Shown here: positions 44,690 to 56,155 of the stretch, in pieces
Layout: the number at the start of each line of letters is the position of its first letter
How positions within the stretch are numbered: the stretch's first letter is position 1
Source: Tretioscincus oriximinensis
Taxonomy: Eukaryota > Chordata > Lepidosauria > Squamata > Gymnophthalmidae
NCBI GenBank assembly: GCA_022410635.1
Contig: JAJVDF010000413.1
Coordinates: forward strand, 784,719-848,718
DNA: 64,000 nt
Direction: 5' to 3'
Made by a program: the position numbers and the translations under genes
Notes under the pieces: model-generated
The model's database searches: none
What the model was told of the DNA's origin: nothing
What the model saw: the letters and a program-made list of their open reading frames with translations, nothing else

Positions 44690-45870
44690 AACTAAATTAT
44701 ACAAAAGTATCATTAAAAACAGTATCCAGAAGTGGGAAGAGAATAACATTTGATGTGTGAATGTGAAAGAGATGCGACTGGATACAACCACTGAGAAGGC
44801 TCTACCCCAGGTTCCCACTCCATTGGCTTTTGAAAAGGTCCTCCCTTGCAGATCTTAAGGCATGGGCAGGTCTATATGGGAGAAGGCATTCCTTCAGATA
44901 TTTGGGGCCCAACTTATTTAGGCCTTCAAGACCGGCGTGATGTGTGTCTGGCCAGCCATTCCGGTCAACAGTCTAGCTGCTGCATTCTGCACCAACTGCA
45001 GCTTCCAAACTGTTTTGAAGGGCAGACCCATATAGAGCGCATTACAATAGTCCAATCTGGAAGTTGCCAGAGCATGGATTACTGTGGCTAAATCACCTGT
45101 GTTCAGAAGTGCCTGTAACTGATAAACCAGACGTAACTGGAAGTAGGCATTCCTGGCCACTGCCTCCACCTGGTTTTCAGGTGTCAAGGCAGAGTCCTGA
45201 AAAATCTCCAGATTTCACACCCATCCCTTATAGGGCAATTCTACCCCATCCAGGACGGTGTGCCTCCCCACTTCATGAACCCAGGATGCTCCAACACGTA
45301 GGACCTCGGTCTTGTTAGGGTTCAACTTCAATTATTGCCCCCCATCCAGCCCATTATTGCTTCCAGGCACCTGTCAAGCACTTTAACCGCCTCTCCTGAT
45401 TCAGATGGAACAGAGAGATAGAACTGAGTGTCACTTGCATATTATTTATTTATACTTATACCCCGCCCTATACCCGAAGGTCTCAGGACGGCCAAAACAG
45501 TAAAACATCACAACAAAATTGAAATAGTATAAAACAATATTTAAAAGTAGGGATAGAGATGACATTTCTTCAGCCAAAGGCCAGGTAAAATGACCTCTCC
45601 CAGCAGCTTTGTATAGATGTTGAACAGTATGGGGGAAAGGATCAACCCCTGAGGAACCCTACAAGTGAGCTCTCAGGGTGTCGAGCAAGACTCCCCCATC
45701 ATCACTCTCTGGAAGTGGCCTTGGAGATAGGAGTGGAACTACTGCAATGCCTTGCTACCCACTGCTAAACTCCTTNGCCTCCACAGGAGGACACCATGGT
45801 TAATGGTATCAAAAAGCCACTGAGAGGTCTAGGGGAACCAACAGGGTTACTATTTAAGATGCTACTATTC
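44690..45870 (-). mobile_element. L2-type LINE, interrupted
   Basis: Minus strand C-terminal block [20 protein letters not shown] (about 45,030-44,960) and the [12 protein letters not shown] segment, then upstream RT sequence to about 45,870. A foreign L2 tail at 45,440-45,588 splits the bases coding the YADD motif, so RT is destroyed at its active site. Confidence 0.8.
45440..45588 (-). mobile_element. L2 or SINE tail nested in L2
   Basis: TTTATTTATACTTATACCCC, GCCCTATACCCGAAGGTCTC and AAACAGTAAAACATCACAAC: antisense L2 3' end inserted in the same orientation as its L2 host. Confidence 0.7.
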
Positions 45871-45879
45871 TCTAAAGCT

Positions 45880-46095
45880 TATAATACCACTGCATAATGA
45901 CTTTGATTTTCACAGCAATTTAACCCTATTTTAACTGTATTTTGTAATTGCTTGATTTTGATTCGTATATGTTTTATTGATTGTATTTTACCTGTTTTGC
46001 ATAATCGTTTTGTATTTTATTGTGTTGCACATCACCATGTACACTAATGGTGCTTTATATAATCCTCATCATCGTCGTCGTCGTCATCATCAAGA
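45880..46095 (+). mobile_element. Possible LINE 3' UTR with CATCGTCGT repeat
   Basis: T-rich 3' UTR-like sequence ending TGCTTTATATAATCC and then CATCATCGTCGTCGTCGTCA (46,069-46,090). Looks like a LINE tail, but no family is assigned. Confidence 0.3.
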
Positions 46096-46299
46096 TGCTC
46101 CGATACCCCCTTGATAGATGTTCAAGATATTCAGTTATCCTAAATTACTGTTAATTGACATCTGAACAATGAATAATAATCCTTTCATTTTTTATCATAT
46201 TAATTGCAAATGTGAAAAATTGTTCTTAAGTAGTTTAATTCTACCGTATCTAATTTGCCTCGATAATGCTGATAAAAATATATTATGTTCTTTCACTAG

Positions 46300-46780
46300 T
46301 GCCTCTGTATTTGCACAGGGTTAAACAAAAGTATGTAAGCTAATATTAATATAATATCTGTGGTCAAAATCTGTAGTAATTGTAGGCTGTGCTTTAAATA
46401 ATTGCTTTAGTAGCACAGAAAAAGTGATACCGGCCACTCTGTTCAGATAATTTTATTGTTCTCATAAATCCAGCTGGCTTTAAAACAAGCGGTTGAACTG
46501 ATACGCCAAACTCTGCATTAATCAGTCAAACAAGCTGCTGTATTTACTTTCATTCCCTTCAGATCCCATTTGTTCTTTCTGCCAGTAGAAAACTTTACCT
46601 TTCTAGCTGAGCATTCATTACTATTCATTATGACAGCTGAAAACATGTTCTTCTTTATGCATTATTTTATTGGAATTGGAGCGTGAACTTCATTCTTATC
46701 TTCATAATTAATTAGGGTTATGATGGAATTAATAGGCTAATTATACTTGTGTTTATTTTACACATACCTTTTTCGTTACA
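46300..46780. other. Low-repeat block, candidate conserved non-coding element
   Basis: Sequence with no repeat resemblance and several homeodomain-type cores (ATAATTAATTAGGG near 46,705; TAATTATACTT near 46,738). It also holds TGACAGCTGAAA near 46,630 and ATTAATCAGTCAAAC near 46,520. Regulatory role is only an inference from composition. Confidence 0.25.
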
Positions 46781-46916
46781 AGGTGACACAGATAATTTGT
46801 AAATAGTACATGACAAGTTGAAATAAAAAGCATGGAGATAGAATGGCTAATAAGATTGAGGACCAGTGCCTGGATGTATTAGAGAAGAGTCAGGCTTGTC
46901 ATGTACAGGCTTGTCA

Positions 46917-47200
46917 TGTAGAAGGAGAAGAACTGGGTTTTTATACCCCACATTTCTCATTTGAAGGGATTCAAAATGGCTTACAAGCTATTTTTCACCT
47001 GAAGGCTTAATTCTATCTTCCCCATCATGTTGAGAAGTTGATACCTATTCATCTACTTGTGATTGATAATTTTCAAACAGCTAGGTTGGCTGAAGTTAAG
47101 TCCAGTAGAGGGTACTTGCCCCTCTTTCCCGGCAGACACATGGGCCTCAAATGAACAACTTCTCTTTTAAAAGACATGTTCTAACCTCTGCACCATCATG
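46917..47200 (-). mobile_element. Second tRNA-headed SINE family
   Basis: AAGAACTGGGTTTTTATACC, TTCTCATTTGAAGGGATTCA, CTATCTTCCCCATC and a head near CTCTGCACCATCATGCC, antisense. Confidence 0.6.
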
Positions 47201-47539
47201 CCTTACATATGACTTTCCAGGCTTTTGTCTTTATTCACAAGGCTTGGTTTATTTTTCCGCTAGGGGCTGATGTTGCTGAAGCTGATGTATTCTTTTTGTA
47301 ATACTATAGAGAACATGCAAGCTGTGTCATAAATACAGTTTCCTTAGTTTAGATAATTTTTATATACGTTTAGTGTAGTGTATATTGTAAAATATCTCTC
47401 TCTTTGAAGAAGTCCATAGTTAAAGGTTTGTGCCTTTTTTAGCAGCAGTGCTAGTGATCTGGGACTACTGGTTCTTTTCAAGGTTGACTTTGCTAGTGTA
47501 GAATAGATTTCAAAGAAGTAATTTTGTTTGGGTCCCAAA

Positions 47540-47608
47540 TAGTAAAGGGTCTTTTAGTATCTTAGACTCTAGCAAGAGAAAGGCAGACAAGTCTACTACT
47601 TCAGATGA
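47540..47608 (-). mobile_element. Penelope-like fragment
   Basis: GTAAAGGGTCTTTTAGTATC, AGAGAAAGGCAGACAAGTCT and ACTTCAGATG; the middle of the unit is deleted. Confidence 0.4.
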
Positions 47609-48287
47609 AGATTAAACCCCCTTGCTAGATATTCTGGTATAGAATAGACTAGGTTTTATGTATTACGAGGCATGGTAAAATGAGGTGGTTTCCTACTTAG
47701 GCTTCGCCAACTATCAGATATTTATGGGCTAAAATGTAATTACTAGTTAATCCTTTTCCAAAGTGTCACTGCATAAACGAGATGTACCGGTGGTACACAT
47801 TTTAACTCGTAAAATATATTTGGTTAGCTTTTATGTATATCAGTTTGAGCATGAATGCTATTTCAAAAACTTGGTGAACTTTAAAGCGCATCAGAAAAAA
47901 AGATTGAGAACAGGGAAGCAGTTTACTATGGAAGTTTGGAGTGGAAATAGCTGGTGTGACAGTTCGTATAAGGCTATGTTTGGTGCCTGAGTGTATTTGT
48001 TGGGAGCTCCGTCCTTAGCACATGGTCTGCAGGAAAAGGGTGTGTTACTATTGTTGACTCATTCTTCAGACTATCATGTTTGTTAGCTGGAAGCATAAAG
48101 ACAAGTCTAAGCCTGAACTCACATATCAGGAAGCGTGGCCTCTTGAGAGCTCATAGAGTTTGGCAGGGAATATTGAGGGGAGATTTTTAATCCCACTCAT
48201 TCAAGTTTATTTTTCCTCTTCCCTTTTAATCTGTAAACTAAATGCAAATAGATATGCAAGATGACCTGCTGGGATTTAAGATTACAT

Positions 48288-48372
48288 AGTCTAGCAAAAG
48301 GGGACTTGTAGCACTTTAGAGACTAACAATGAGATGCGGCATAAACTTTCATGAAGGCTACTTCTTCAGATG
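48288..48372 (-). mobile_element. Penelope-like tail
   Basis: CTAGCAAAAGGGGACTTGTA, CACTTTAGAGACTAACAATG and GGCTACTTCTTCAGATGC: antisense, 5' and 3' marks in place. Confidence 0.5.
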
Positions 48373-48450
48373 CATCTGCTGTCTGGCAGTGATCTCCTGG
48401 TGCACAAGGGATTAGTTTGATGCTTTTGCGTTCATGCAGACCATCTAGGG

Positions 48451-48747
48451 CAGGGATCTTCAAACCTTTTAAACAGGGGGGCAGTTCACTGTTCCTCAGA
48501 CCGCTGGAGGGCCAGACTATATTTTTTAAAAAACTATGAACAAATTCCTAGTTTTGGGGCCGCCTAGTGTCATGAAGTGTGCATTGTGCGCATGTGCTAT
48601 TGAAAAGGCAAGGGGTGTGTTACTGTGAGCCCAGGACTAGTCGCCTGCTATGCAGGACAGATAGCGGCGACAACAACATCTTGCAGCCCGGATAAATGTC
48701 CATGGCAGGCTGCGTGTGGCCCACGGGCCGTAGTTTGAGGACCCCTG
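48451..48747. mobile_element. Non-autonomous hAT element with 8-bp target duplication
   Basis: A 297-bp element with inverted ends CAGGGATCTTCAAAC and GTTTGAGGACCCCTG. It is flanked by ATCTAGGG (48,443-48,450) and ATCTAGGA (48,748-48,755), an 8-bp duplication with one change, which is the hAT hallmark. The interior has GGGCCAGACTATATTTTTT and GGCCCACGGGCCG. No transposase. Confidence 0.85.
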
Positions 48748-49349
48748 ATCTAGGATATCCAAGAGAGTTAGAAAGACAGATGGCATAGTGTAGTCTCATT
48801 GTCAATAGGGGTCTAGTCTTTAGAGGATGAGTAGGTTTCCTACTGTTGCCAAGGATTCTTCATTTGTGTGGAGTGAGGCTCCCTGGAGTAAGTGAAGTGA
48901 TAACCAGGAATATAACTGGCTTTCTTTATGTCGGGTCATGTTGACCATGTGTGCTTAATGTAAAGGCTTCGGATGTCAGAATCTATTAGATTGTGCTGAG
49001 GAAAACACAGTTGTTATGGTGCTTGTAGTCACTAGTGACATTCAGTAGGTCCTGGATGCTAAATTGATTTTTTTAAAAGGCTAAGCCAAGGGCTAAAAGC
49101 CAAAACCTCATAGACATCTTTCTATGAATTGATGCTTACTTTGTATGTAAGCCAGTTATAAAAATGGCAAAGGGGTTGTCCTAAATATTAAAAGTTAAAT
49201 GGAATCAAAACATTATTTCTATATTTAATATGATTTATTTCTTTCCTTTCACCATTGGTCCCGGGGCAGGTAACACAGATAAGAAAGTTACAAAAGATAA
49301 ACATACGGTACATTAATAAAATATTTTAAAAAGTCCATACCCTAATACA

Positions 49350-49445
49350 TGGTCATAGGAATATAAGAGGAGCCATGATGAAATGGGCCACAGCCCATCT
49401 GGTCTAGCAGTGACCCATCAATTGCAACAGGGTTTTGGAAGGAAA
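49350..49445 (-). mobile_element. CR1 LINE 3' tail
   Basis: AGGAATATAAGAGGAGCCAT and GCCCATCTGGTCTAGCA correspond to the antisense CR1 terminus; decayed beyond. Confidence 0.55.
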
Positions 49446-49504
49446 CGTTTCTTCTAACTGAACAGCTGGAATTTTTTTTGAGAATATCAGTAAACATAAG
49501 GATA

Positions 49505-49552
49505 GAAAAACTAGAACTAACTTTTGTAGATGAGTCTACTTCGGATGCAATG
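49505..49552 (-). mobile_element. Penelope-like fragment
   Basis: AACTTTTGTAGATGAGTCTA then CTTCGGATGCAA: hammerhead-end portion only, antisense. Confidence 0.3.
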
Positions 49553-50175
49553 CATTATGGAATTCTGAAAAGGATAGTTGGCTCTGGAGAATTGTTGTGG
49601 GTTGTGATATTGGGTCACAAACAGTTTTGTTATAGAGGTGTTCTACATCCTAAACCAAAGTGTTCAGGGAAACCCTGAATTGGGAAGAATTCAGAAAGAC
49701 ATCACAAAGAAATGTTTTAAAGGGAGACTTCAGTCACTCAGACGTTGGCTGGATAAATGTTTGCTGAAATTATGATAGAGAGGTAAAGTTCATAGGGGCT
49801 ATAAATGATTGTATGCTGGAGCACTTGACTGTGGAAGGAAATTACAAGAGCGATGATCCTGAACTTAGTGTTAAGTAATCCTGTCAGAAGTAAATGTAGC
49901 TGAACTGATGGGTGAAATGGAGGCTGAAAGGTTGAGAAAACAAACGCTTTCCAGAAGACTTGGACATTATTGAACGGAGCAAAGCAGAATCTCAATCATA
50001 ATACGTTTCCAAGATTCAGAAATTAATCAAAATGGAAGAGAAGATAAATGCTTTACTCGAAAAGAAAACAAAAATCAGTAAGATAACATGTTTCAGAAAA
50101 CAGAAGCTTTATCTAAATGTAGAAAACATGAAATGCAAGAAGAAAACTTGAAGATTAGAGCTAAAGCTATACAGG

Positions 50176-50222
50176 ATGATGGTGGTGATGGTGATGATGG
50201 TGATGGTGATGGTGATGATGGT
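50176..50222 (+). repeat. GATGGT-type microsatellite
   Basis: Imperfect GATGGT/GATGATGGT repeats of about 47 bp. Confidence 0.9.
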
Positions 50223-50229
50223 ATTACAG

Positions 50230-50495
50230 AGGTACTGTGGTTACAGAGGCACAGTGGAACAGCAGTTAAGAGCCCTGGTGTTTCAGCAGAGATACCGAGT
50301 TCAAAGCTCTGTGTTGGCTGTGGAGAGGGGTGAACACCCTCTACTGACTTCAGCTCTAGCTAACCCTTCTATTTGAAAGCAAGAACTTGCAATTAGATAA
50401 ATGGGAACCATCACAATGTGGTGGGAAAGATAGAATGTAAGCCTTTGTGTGAAAAATAGCCCATAACCCACTCTGAGTCCCTTCAGGAGAGAATG
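50230..50495 (+). mobile_element. Second tRNA-headed SINE family, sense copy
   Basis: The head has GGCACAGTGGAACAGCAGTT and GAGTTCAAAGCTC in the A and B box positions. The body includes GTGGAGAGGGGTGAACACCC and CTCTAGCTAACC. The tail has ACCCACTCTGAGTCCCTTCA. This is the only sense copy and shows the head best. Confidence 0.6.
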
Positions 50496-50499
50496 ATAG

Positions 50500-50551
50500 A
50501 GAGTAGATGGGCGCGCCCCAATTCATCAGGGCTCTTCTTGTATTCTTATAA
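50500..50551 (+). mobile_element. CR1 terminal scrap
   Basis: AGTAGATGGGCGCGCCCCAA followed by TCAGGGCTCTTCTTGTATTC is the last 50 bases of the common CR1. Confidence 0.5.
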
Positions 50552-50827
50552 CCTGGGCATGCAATGGTTTCTATAAACTTTCCAGAAAAATATACTGCCA
50601 GCTAGGCTCTTGGGGGCCCAGGGTAGATAAACAAAGCCCCCACCTACCCATCAGGTTTCCTTACCTTGTTTTTAAGCTCTTCAGCACCACTCAGCTGGGT
50701 CTCTGACATAATTAGTTCCCCATATTCCAACAAGCAGTTCCGATTATGACACTGTCTGCATGAGTAGTAGAAGAACTAAATTTTTGTACCCCAATATTTT
50801 ATCTTACCACAGTGGCTCACTAACGGC

Positions 50828-50945
50828 ATTCGGGCATTCTAAAGCAGAAAAAGGCAAATGCTTCACCTGTTCTCAGCTCCCTGAAAATGGCATTTTGGGG
50901 ATACTGCCTTTGTTCCAGGTCTTAATTCAAGGATAGCCAGCGTGG
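50828..50945 (-). mobile_element. CR1 LINE 3' tail fragment
   Basis: CTGTTCTCAGCTCCCTGAAA, ATGGCATTTTGGGGATACTG: antisense internal part of the CR1 tail. Confidence 0.6.
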
Positions 50946-51047
50946 GTAGGTGGATGGGGAACGTTCCTCTACCTGAACACCTAGAGTTTTAGAAGCCATC
51001 AATAAACATATGGTCAAAGTTCAAAGTGTTACTTTAGATTATAACTT

Positions 51048-51149
51048 CTAGCAAAGTGACTTGTTGTAATTCTGAGACTAACAACAAAAAGAAAAAAGAA
51101 AAATAGAATAGAACGAGCTTTTGTAGACAAGTCCCACTTCAGATGCAAG
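51048..51149 (-). mobile_element. Penelope-like tail
   Basis: TCTAGCAAAGTGACTTGTTG, GAGACTAACAACAAAAAG, TTTTGTAGACAAGTCCCACT and TCAGATGCAAGG; antisense. Confidence 0.45.
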
Positions 51150-51649
51150 GCATATAGATAAAGACAAACACAATAGACACGGCCTTCAGGGAGTTTTTTT
51201 TATATTGTCCCTTACCAAAAATATCTTCGTAAACTTAACAGCTATAAAACAAGAGAACAGGACCTCTTAAGAATTGACAAGTGGCTGGAGATTGGATATC
51301 CAAAAGCAGAGAGTGGGATTTAATCAGCTTTTCTCACAAAGCAACATTGTAAGTAGTGGAGCCTGTTCTGCTACTTTACGTTTGTAGTAATAGCGTAGAG
51401 CTGGATGAGCAGTTGTACATCCATATTTGCAGTGAGGAATGATTAAAAGCAAACTGTGATGAGGTCTCTGAACACTGAGGAAATGGCGGTTTGAGTGACA
51501 GGTGCTGCTCATTGGTGCCAAGTTGAAAGTGATCCACATTGGAGTTGAGCTGACTTGGGTTGGTCAGAATTTATATCTTACCTTTGTTTATGTATCAACT
51601 CAGTATGTAAGAGTAGCAAAAAATGCCCTGGAGCATGTTACAGATTATA

Positions 51650-52300
51650 AGAAATGATATTTTTGGAGCTGAATTTAGACAAGATTGAGGTACTGTGTGT
51701 CACCTCGTTCCGAGTCTGTGAAGTTGGGAGGCATCCTGTCTTGNATGGGGTTGCATTGCCTATAAGGGACAGGTGTGAAATCTGGGGGTTGCTCCTGGAG
51801 ATCAGGTGGAGGGGATGGCCAGGAGTGCCTACTTCCAGTTATGTCTGATTTTCCAGTTGTGGCCACTTTTGAACAAGGATGATCTGGCCACAGTAATCCT
51901 CACTCTGGCAACTTCCAGACTGGACTATTGTAATGTACAATATACGAGGCTGCCCTTGAAAATGGTTCGGAAGCTGCGTCTTGTTCAGAACGTAGCCACT
52001 AGATTGCTGGCCGGAATGACTGGCTGTACACACATAACACTGGTCTTGAATGAGCTGCACTGGCTTCCAGTCTGTTACTGAGCTTAAATCAAGGTAATAA
52101 CTCTAGCCTATAGGTCCCCAAATACCTAAAGGAAGACTTTCAACCTGCCTGTGTCTTAAGATCTGTAGGGGAGGCTCTCCTGACTGCTAAACCTCTCTCA
52201 GGGGCAAAGAAGGTGGGAACTTGGTAGAAGGACCTGCTCTGTGGCAACCCCCAGACTATCGAACAGTCTCCCACTTGAGGTGTGTCAAGTGAAAAATGAA
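51650..52300 (+). mobile_element. L2-type LINE C-terminal fragment
   Basis: Sense L2: LNLDKIEVLCV and a PSL-like stretch, then (51,806-52,081) AYFQLCLIFQLWPLLNKDDL, TSRLDYCNVQYTRLP, VQNVATRLLAG and LNELHWLPVCY. Stops follow. It has the same domain order as the minus-strand copies. Confidence 0.8.
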
Positions 52301-52609
52301 CTTAATTCCTTCAAAATTCAGTGTGAGCCATCAGCTTGGAATGTTCCAGAAGGGTTCAAATTGGAGAGCCGATGGGGGCTTCTAGAGCCATTGAATTTGT
52401 GATATCCTCTGAAATACATGTTCCTTTACACAGCTTCACCTATAAGACAGTGAACAAATCAGTGTTTGTATTAGATATTAATCAACTCCAGTGATGAATG
52501 AGATGGCATATGTTGCAGGTAGAACACGCTCATGTTCAAGTTATTTATATTCCTGCTTTGTTTATGAAAATCCATGTGGAATTGATTGTCAGTATGAAAA
52601 CAGGTTGCT

Positions 52610-53225
52610 GGAGTATTTTGGTCTCCATTATGAGCCAAGAGTGCATGTTTTGTTAAGTGCCCAGTTTGGATTGTTGTAAAGCCCTGTATGTGAGGCTCCC
52701 CTTGAAGATGGTTTGGAAGCTGAAGCTGGTGCAGAATACAGCACTAGACTGCTAACTAGAATGTCTGACTATATACATCATTTTAGTCTGAAAAATGTGC
52801 ATTGGCTGCCAATTTGCTGCCGACCCCAGTTCAGCGTCTTAGCCTTATCTTTTAAGATTCTAAATGTATTGGGTTTCACATATGTAAAGGAATACCTCCT
52901 GTATTATCCTGCCTGAGTTTTAAGATCTGTATAGAAGGCCCTCTCAGTAGTGAAGAGGTTGGAAACCTAGGTTAGGCCCTTCTCAGTGATGACTTCAGAA
53001 TATGGAATTGTTCCCCCCCCCCCTCTGCCGAATCAGGCAGCTTCACTAGATGCATTCAACATCATTGATAGATATACTTTGTTTTTGGCTGAAGAAATAG
53101 CTTCCTACTACTTCTTTCCTCTTAATACTTTCAGGCATTGTTTGCTGTCTTGCTTTGTGTTCTGTTTTTATTNTTATCTGTCCTGAGACCTTTAAATATA
53201 GGGCAGGAGAAAATAGATAAATAAT
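52610..53225 (+). mobile_element. L2-type LINE 3' end, second subfamily
   Basis: Sense: CTCCCCTTGAAGATGGTTTG, the block NVHWLPICCRPQFSVLALSF (52,790-52,850) and the tail CCTGAGACCTTTAAATATAG then GGCAGGAGAAAATAGA. A C-run lies at 53,013-53,022. Probably older than the 42 kb copy. Confidence 0.7.
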
Positions 53226-54111
53226 ATTTTTACAATAAGTACTTAGTAAATTGACACTTTTTCATTTTTTNAAAAAAATCTCTTTTACAAATACTGTTGT
53301 CAGCAAAGATGTTCATCAGCTAAATCTGATAGAAATGCAGTCTGAATTAATTGGCTTCATGGAACGTTTTGCATAAATACACTGGTGCAGTAGCAAAGTG
53401 GATTAGAAAGACAAATAATTGGTCTCATAAATGCATGTTTGTTTTTTTGAAATTGGACCTTTTCAGCTGATTTGCAAAACTCTGAAATACTCTATAGAGA
53501 CTCATTGCATTCTGTCATGAGTTTGAGAATTGGGAAGATGCTAAAAATGTACTAATGACCTTTGAATATAATTGTGTTTGTTCCGGCTCTATTATTGTTG
53601 TCCCAATGACATTTATTACAGATACTGAAGAAAAGGGAAATAAAATTGTCATATGAAGGAAGTAACTTGAATGGCATTTTAAATACCTCCATAAAATTAA
53701 GTACCCTATACAAATGTTTACTGTACTTCTGGGAATTGGTAGTTTCAGACCTCTTGCATCTGTTGGTTGCATTTTTGTGCTGAGTACAAAGTAAAAATCA
53801 AGAATCCCTGTCTTCTGTGATTAAGAATACTAAGTTTGTTCCTGGGCATTCTCAAATAGAAGGTGAGGTATCTCCAGCAAATGGCTTTAGATGCAGTATC
53901 AAGTAACCATTGCCTGTCTGACCTTCCTGAATTTGACCAACATTTCCAGACATTGGTTTCATGCAAGGGCAATTATACAGACTTGAATAAGAATGAGGTA
54001 AAATTGTAGCTGAGTGAAAGATCATAATATATTCTACAGTCAAAAACCTGATGGAANAGAAAGAATGAGAAGGTAGATAAAGTAATGTTAAATATTAATA
54101 TAAAGAAATTC

Positions 54112-54272
54112 ATTGCCACAGGAGGTGGTGAGTTCACCTTCACTGGAAGTCTTCAAACAGAGATTGGTCAGTCATCTTACTGGGATTGTTTAATGAATCC
54201 TGCATCGAGCAAAGGGTTGGACCTGATGGCCCTGGAGGTCCCTTCCAACTCTATGATTCTATGATTCTAGTG
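54112..54272 (+). mobile_element. CR1 LINE 3' tail with octamer end
   Basis: GCCACAGGAGGTGGTGAGTT, CTTCAAACAGAGATTGGTCA, CCTTCCAACTCTATGATTCT and a second ATGATTCT octamer. Confidence 0.85.
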
Positions 54273-54284
54273 CAGTGGTGGTCA

Positions 54285-54515
54285 TAAGAATGTAAGATGA
54301 ACCTGCTGAATCAGGTTACAGTCCATTTAATCCAGCATTTTGTCTCACATAGTGGCCCACCAATTGCATGTGGGCATTCTCAAGTAGAAGATGGTAAAGC
54401 CTTCTCCTGTTACTGCAAATGACATCTCAGGAATACTGCCTTTTGCTCCCTTCTAGAGCTGTCCTAGAGGCAGTATTGAGAGATCCATCCCAGTAGCCAT
54501 AGTCTAGTAGCCAAC
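54285..54515 (-). mobile_element. CR1 LINE 3' tail
   Basis: Antisense: CATAGTGGCCCACCAATTGC, GACATCTCAGGAATACTGCC, GATCCATCCCAGTAGCCAT. It lies immediately after the sense CR1 tail, end to end. Confidence 0.75.
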
Positions 54516-55974
54516 GTGCAACTCTTCATATATACTTAGCTATGGTAGTGCCTCATGGACTTTTTGTCAAGGTGGGTACAAGTGAAGAGGCAAAGTCAAA
54601 TGGGGATGAGANGGAGCCAAATGGGGTTAAGGAAGCCACTGTCTCCTTTCGTCAGGTGCCATTGCTTCCCCCATGATCGTCTGGAAAAGCAAATGGAATC
54701 TCTCCACCCCTGCCAACTTTGAAGGATTTTGGTGATTGGATATGGGATATTCCAACGAACCCCCAAGATATTTAAATGCATTACATATTAAACTGAAGCG
54801 ATCACATCCTCTGCCAGATTAGAAACTTCTGGAATATAGTTCAAAATGAAGTGAATAGGACTTTGGGATCACAGTGTATTTGGACAAAAGAAATATGCAT
54901 AGCACTAAGGATAGGCAGACAGATTAGGAATGTTTAATGGTATGTGGCATTAAGAGTGCAGAGATGGTTATACCTAAAGGCTGGAAAATTCAAACTCTGT
55001 TGACACTGGCAAACTGGTACTGAAAAATAAAGAAGATCTTGGTGTTCTAAGTGAAAGAAGTATTATGACTATGAGAATCAAATTAGAAACAGAGTGGAGA
55101 ACTAGAGAAAAATGATAAATTGTCTACAGCCAGAGGGATGAGTGAGCAACTACATCCAATTTCCCATTTATCCAATAATGTAAGGTGGGGAGGTAGAATA
55201 TTGATTTTGTACTTTGTTTGTTTATGTTTATTTTTTGTTTGTCTTACATTTGTGGTGTTCTTTTTTAAAAAAACTGTCCAATCCCACCTTAAAGCCATTC
55301 TGATGGGTGGCGATCATTACCATTTTTTTGTTATTTATTTCATTTAAATGAAATATTGTATTTAATTACTGGTTTCTTGGTCTGTGCTACACTGTATTTC
55401 TTATCACAAAAGATACTTCTATCTGTCTTAACTTTCCTAAAATAATATTAACTGGAACAGTAAACACGTTGAAAGTATACAAGTCATTGCATTTTAACAG
55501 TACGTGTGAAATGGAGTGATCTGTATTAAGTCCAATAGAAGGGTTGTTGAATGATTATTGTCCTGAAACAGGAAGTTTATTTATTGAAAACTTTATTTAA
55601 TTATAGTTAGTATGCAAGAGGGGGGATTCTCTGGTCAGGTTCCAGGTTAATAATGTACAGTAACTATGAAAAAAGTGATAATTAAATTTTGCTTCAAATT
55701 GGTATATTGCTTTTGAATTGTGACTCAGTGATAACTCCTTGATAGCTTGTGCAATGAATGCTAGCTTTAATCACATAAAGCTGCTTATTTCCACATTTCA
55801 GGTGTGATTGTAACCTGTAAACCAGCTTCCCATGCCATTTTGACCCTTAAAGCAAGGGAGGCTTTGCTAGAGTTAAGCAGAATATTATGTAGTTCTGAGA
55901 CTGGCTGCCTTGTTTTGTTTACCAGTTTGGAAGCAGATTATTCAAATGGCATACTTGCACTTTCTAACATTGAA

Positions 55975-56155
55975 GTTCATAAGAGGAGTCCTGCTGAATT
56001 GGGCCACTCACTGCCCATTTGGTCCAGCACTTCGCCTCCCACACAATGGCATTTTCAAGCAGAAGAAAAAGGCAAAATCTGACTTCCTGCATTTAGAGAA
56101 ATCCTCCTGTCTCTCCAACCTGTAGGCAGCATCTAAGCATCCATTCTAGATATGC
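55975..56155 (-). mobile_element. CR1 LINE 3' tail
   Basis: CATAAGAGGAGTCCTGCTGA, ATTGGGCCACTCACTGCC and ACAATGGCATTTTCAAGC: antisense common CR1 terminus. Confidence 0.7.
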
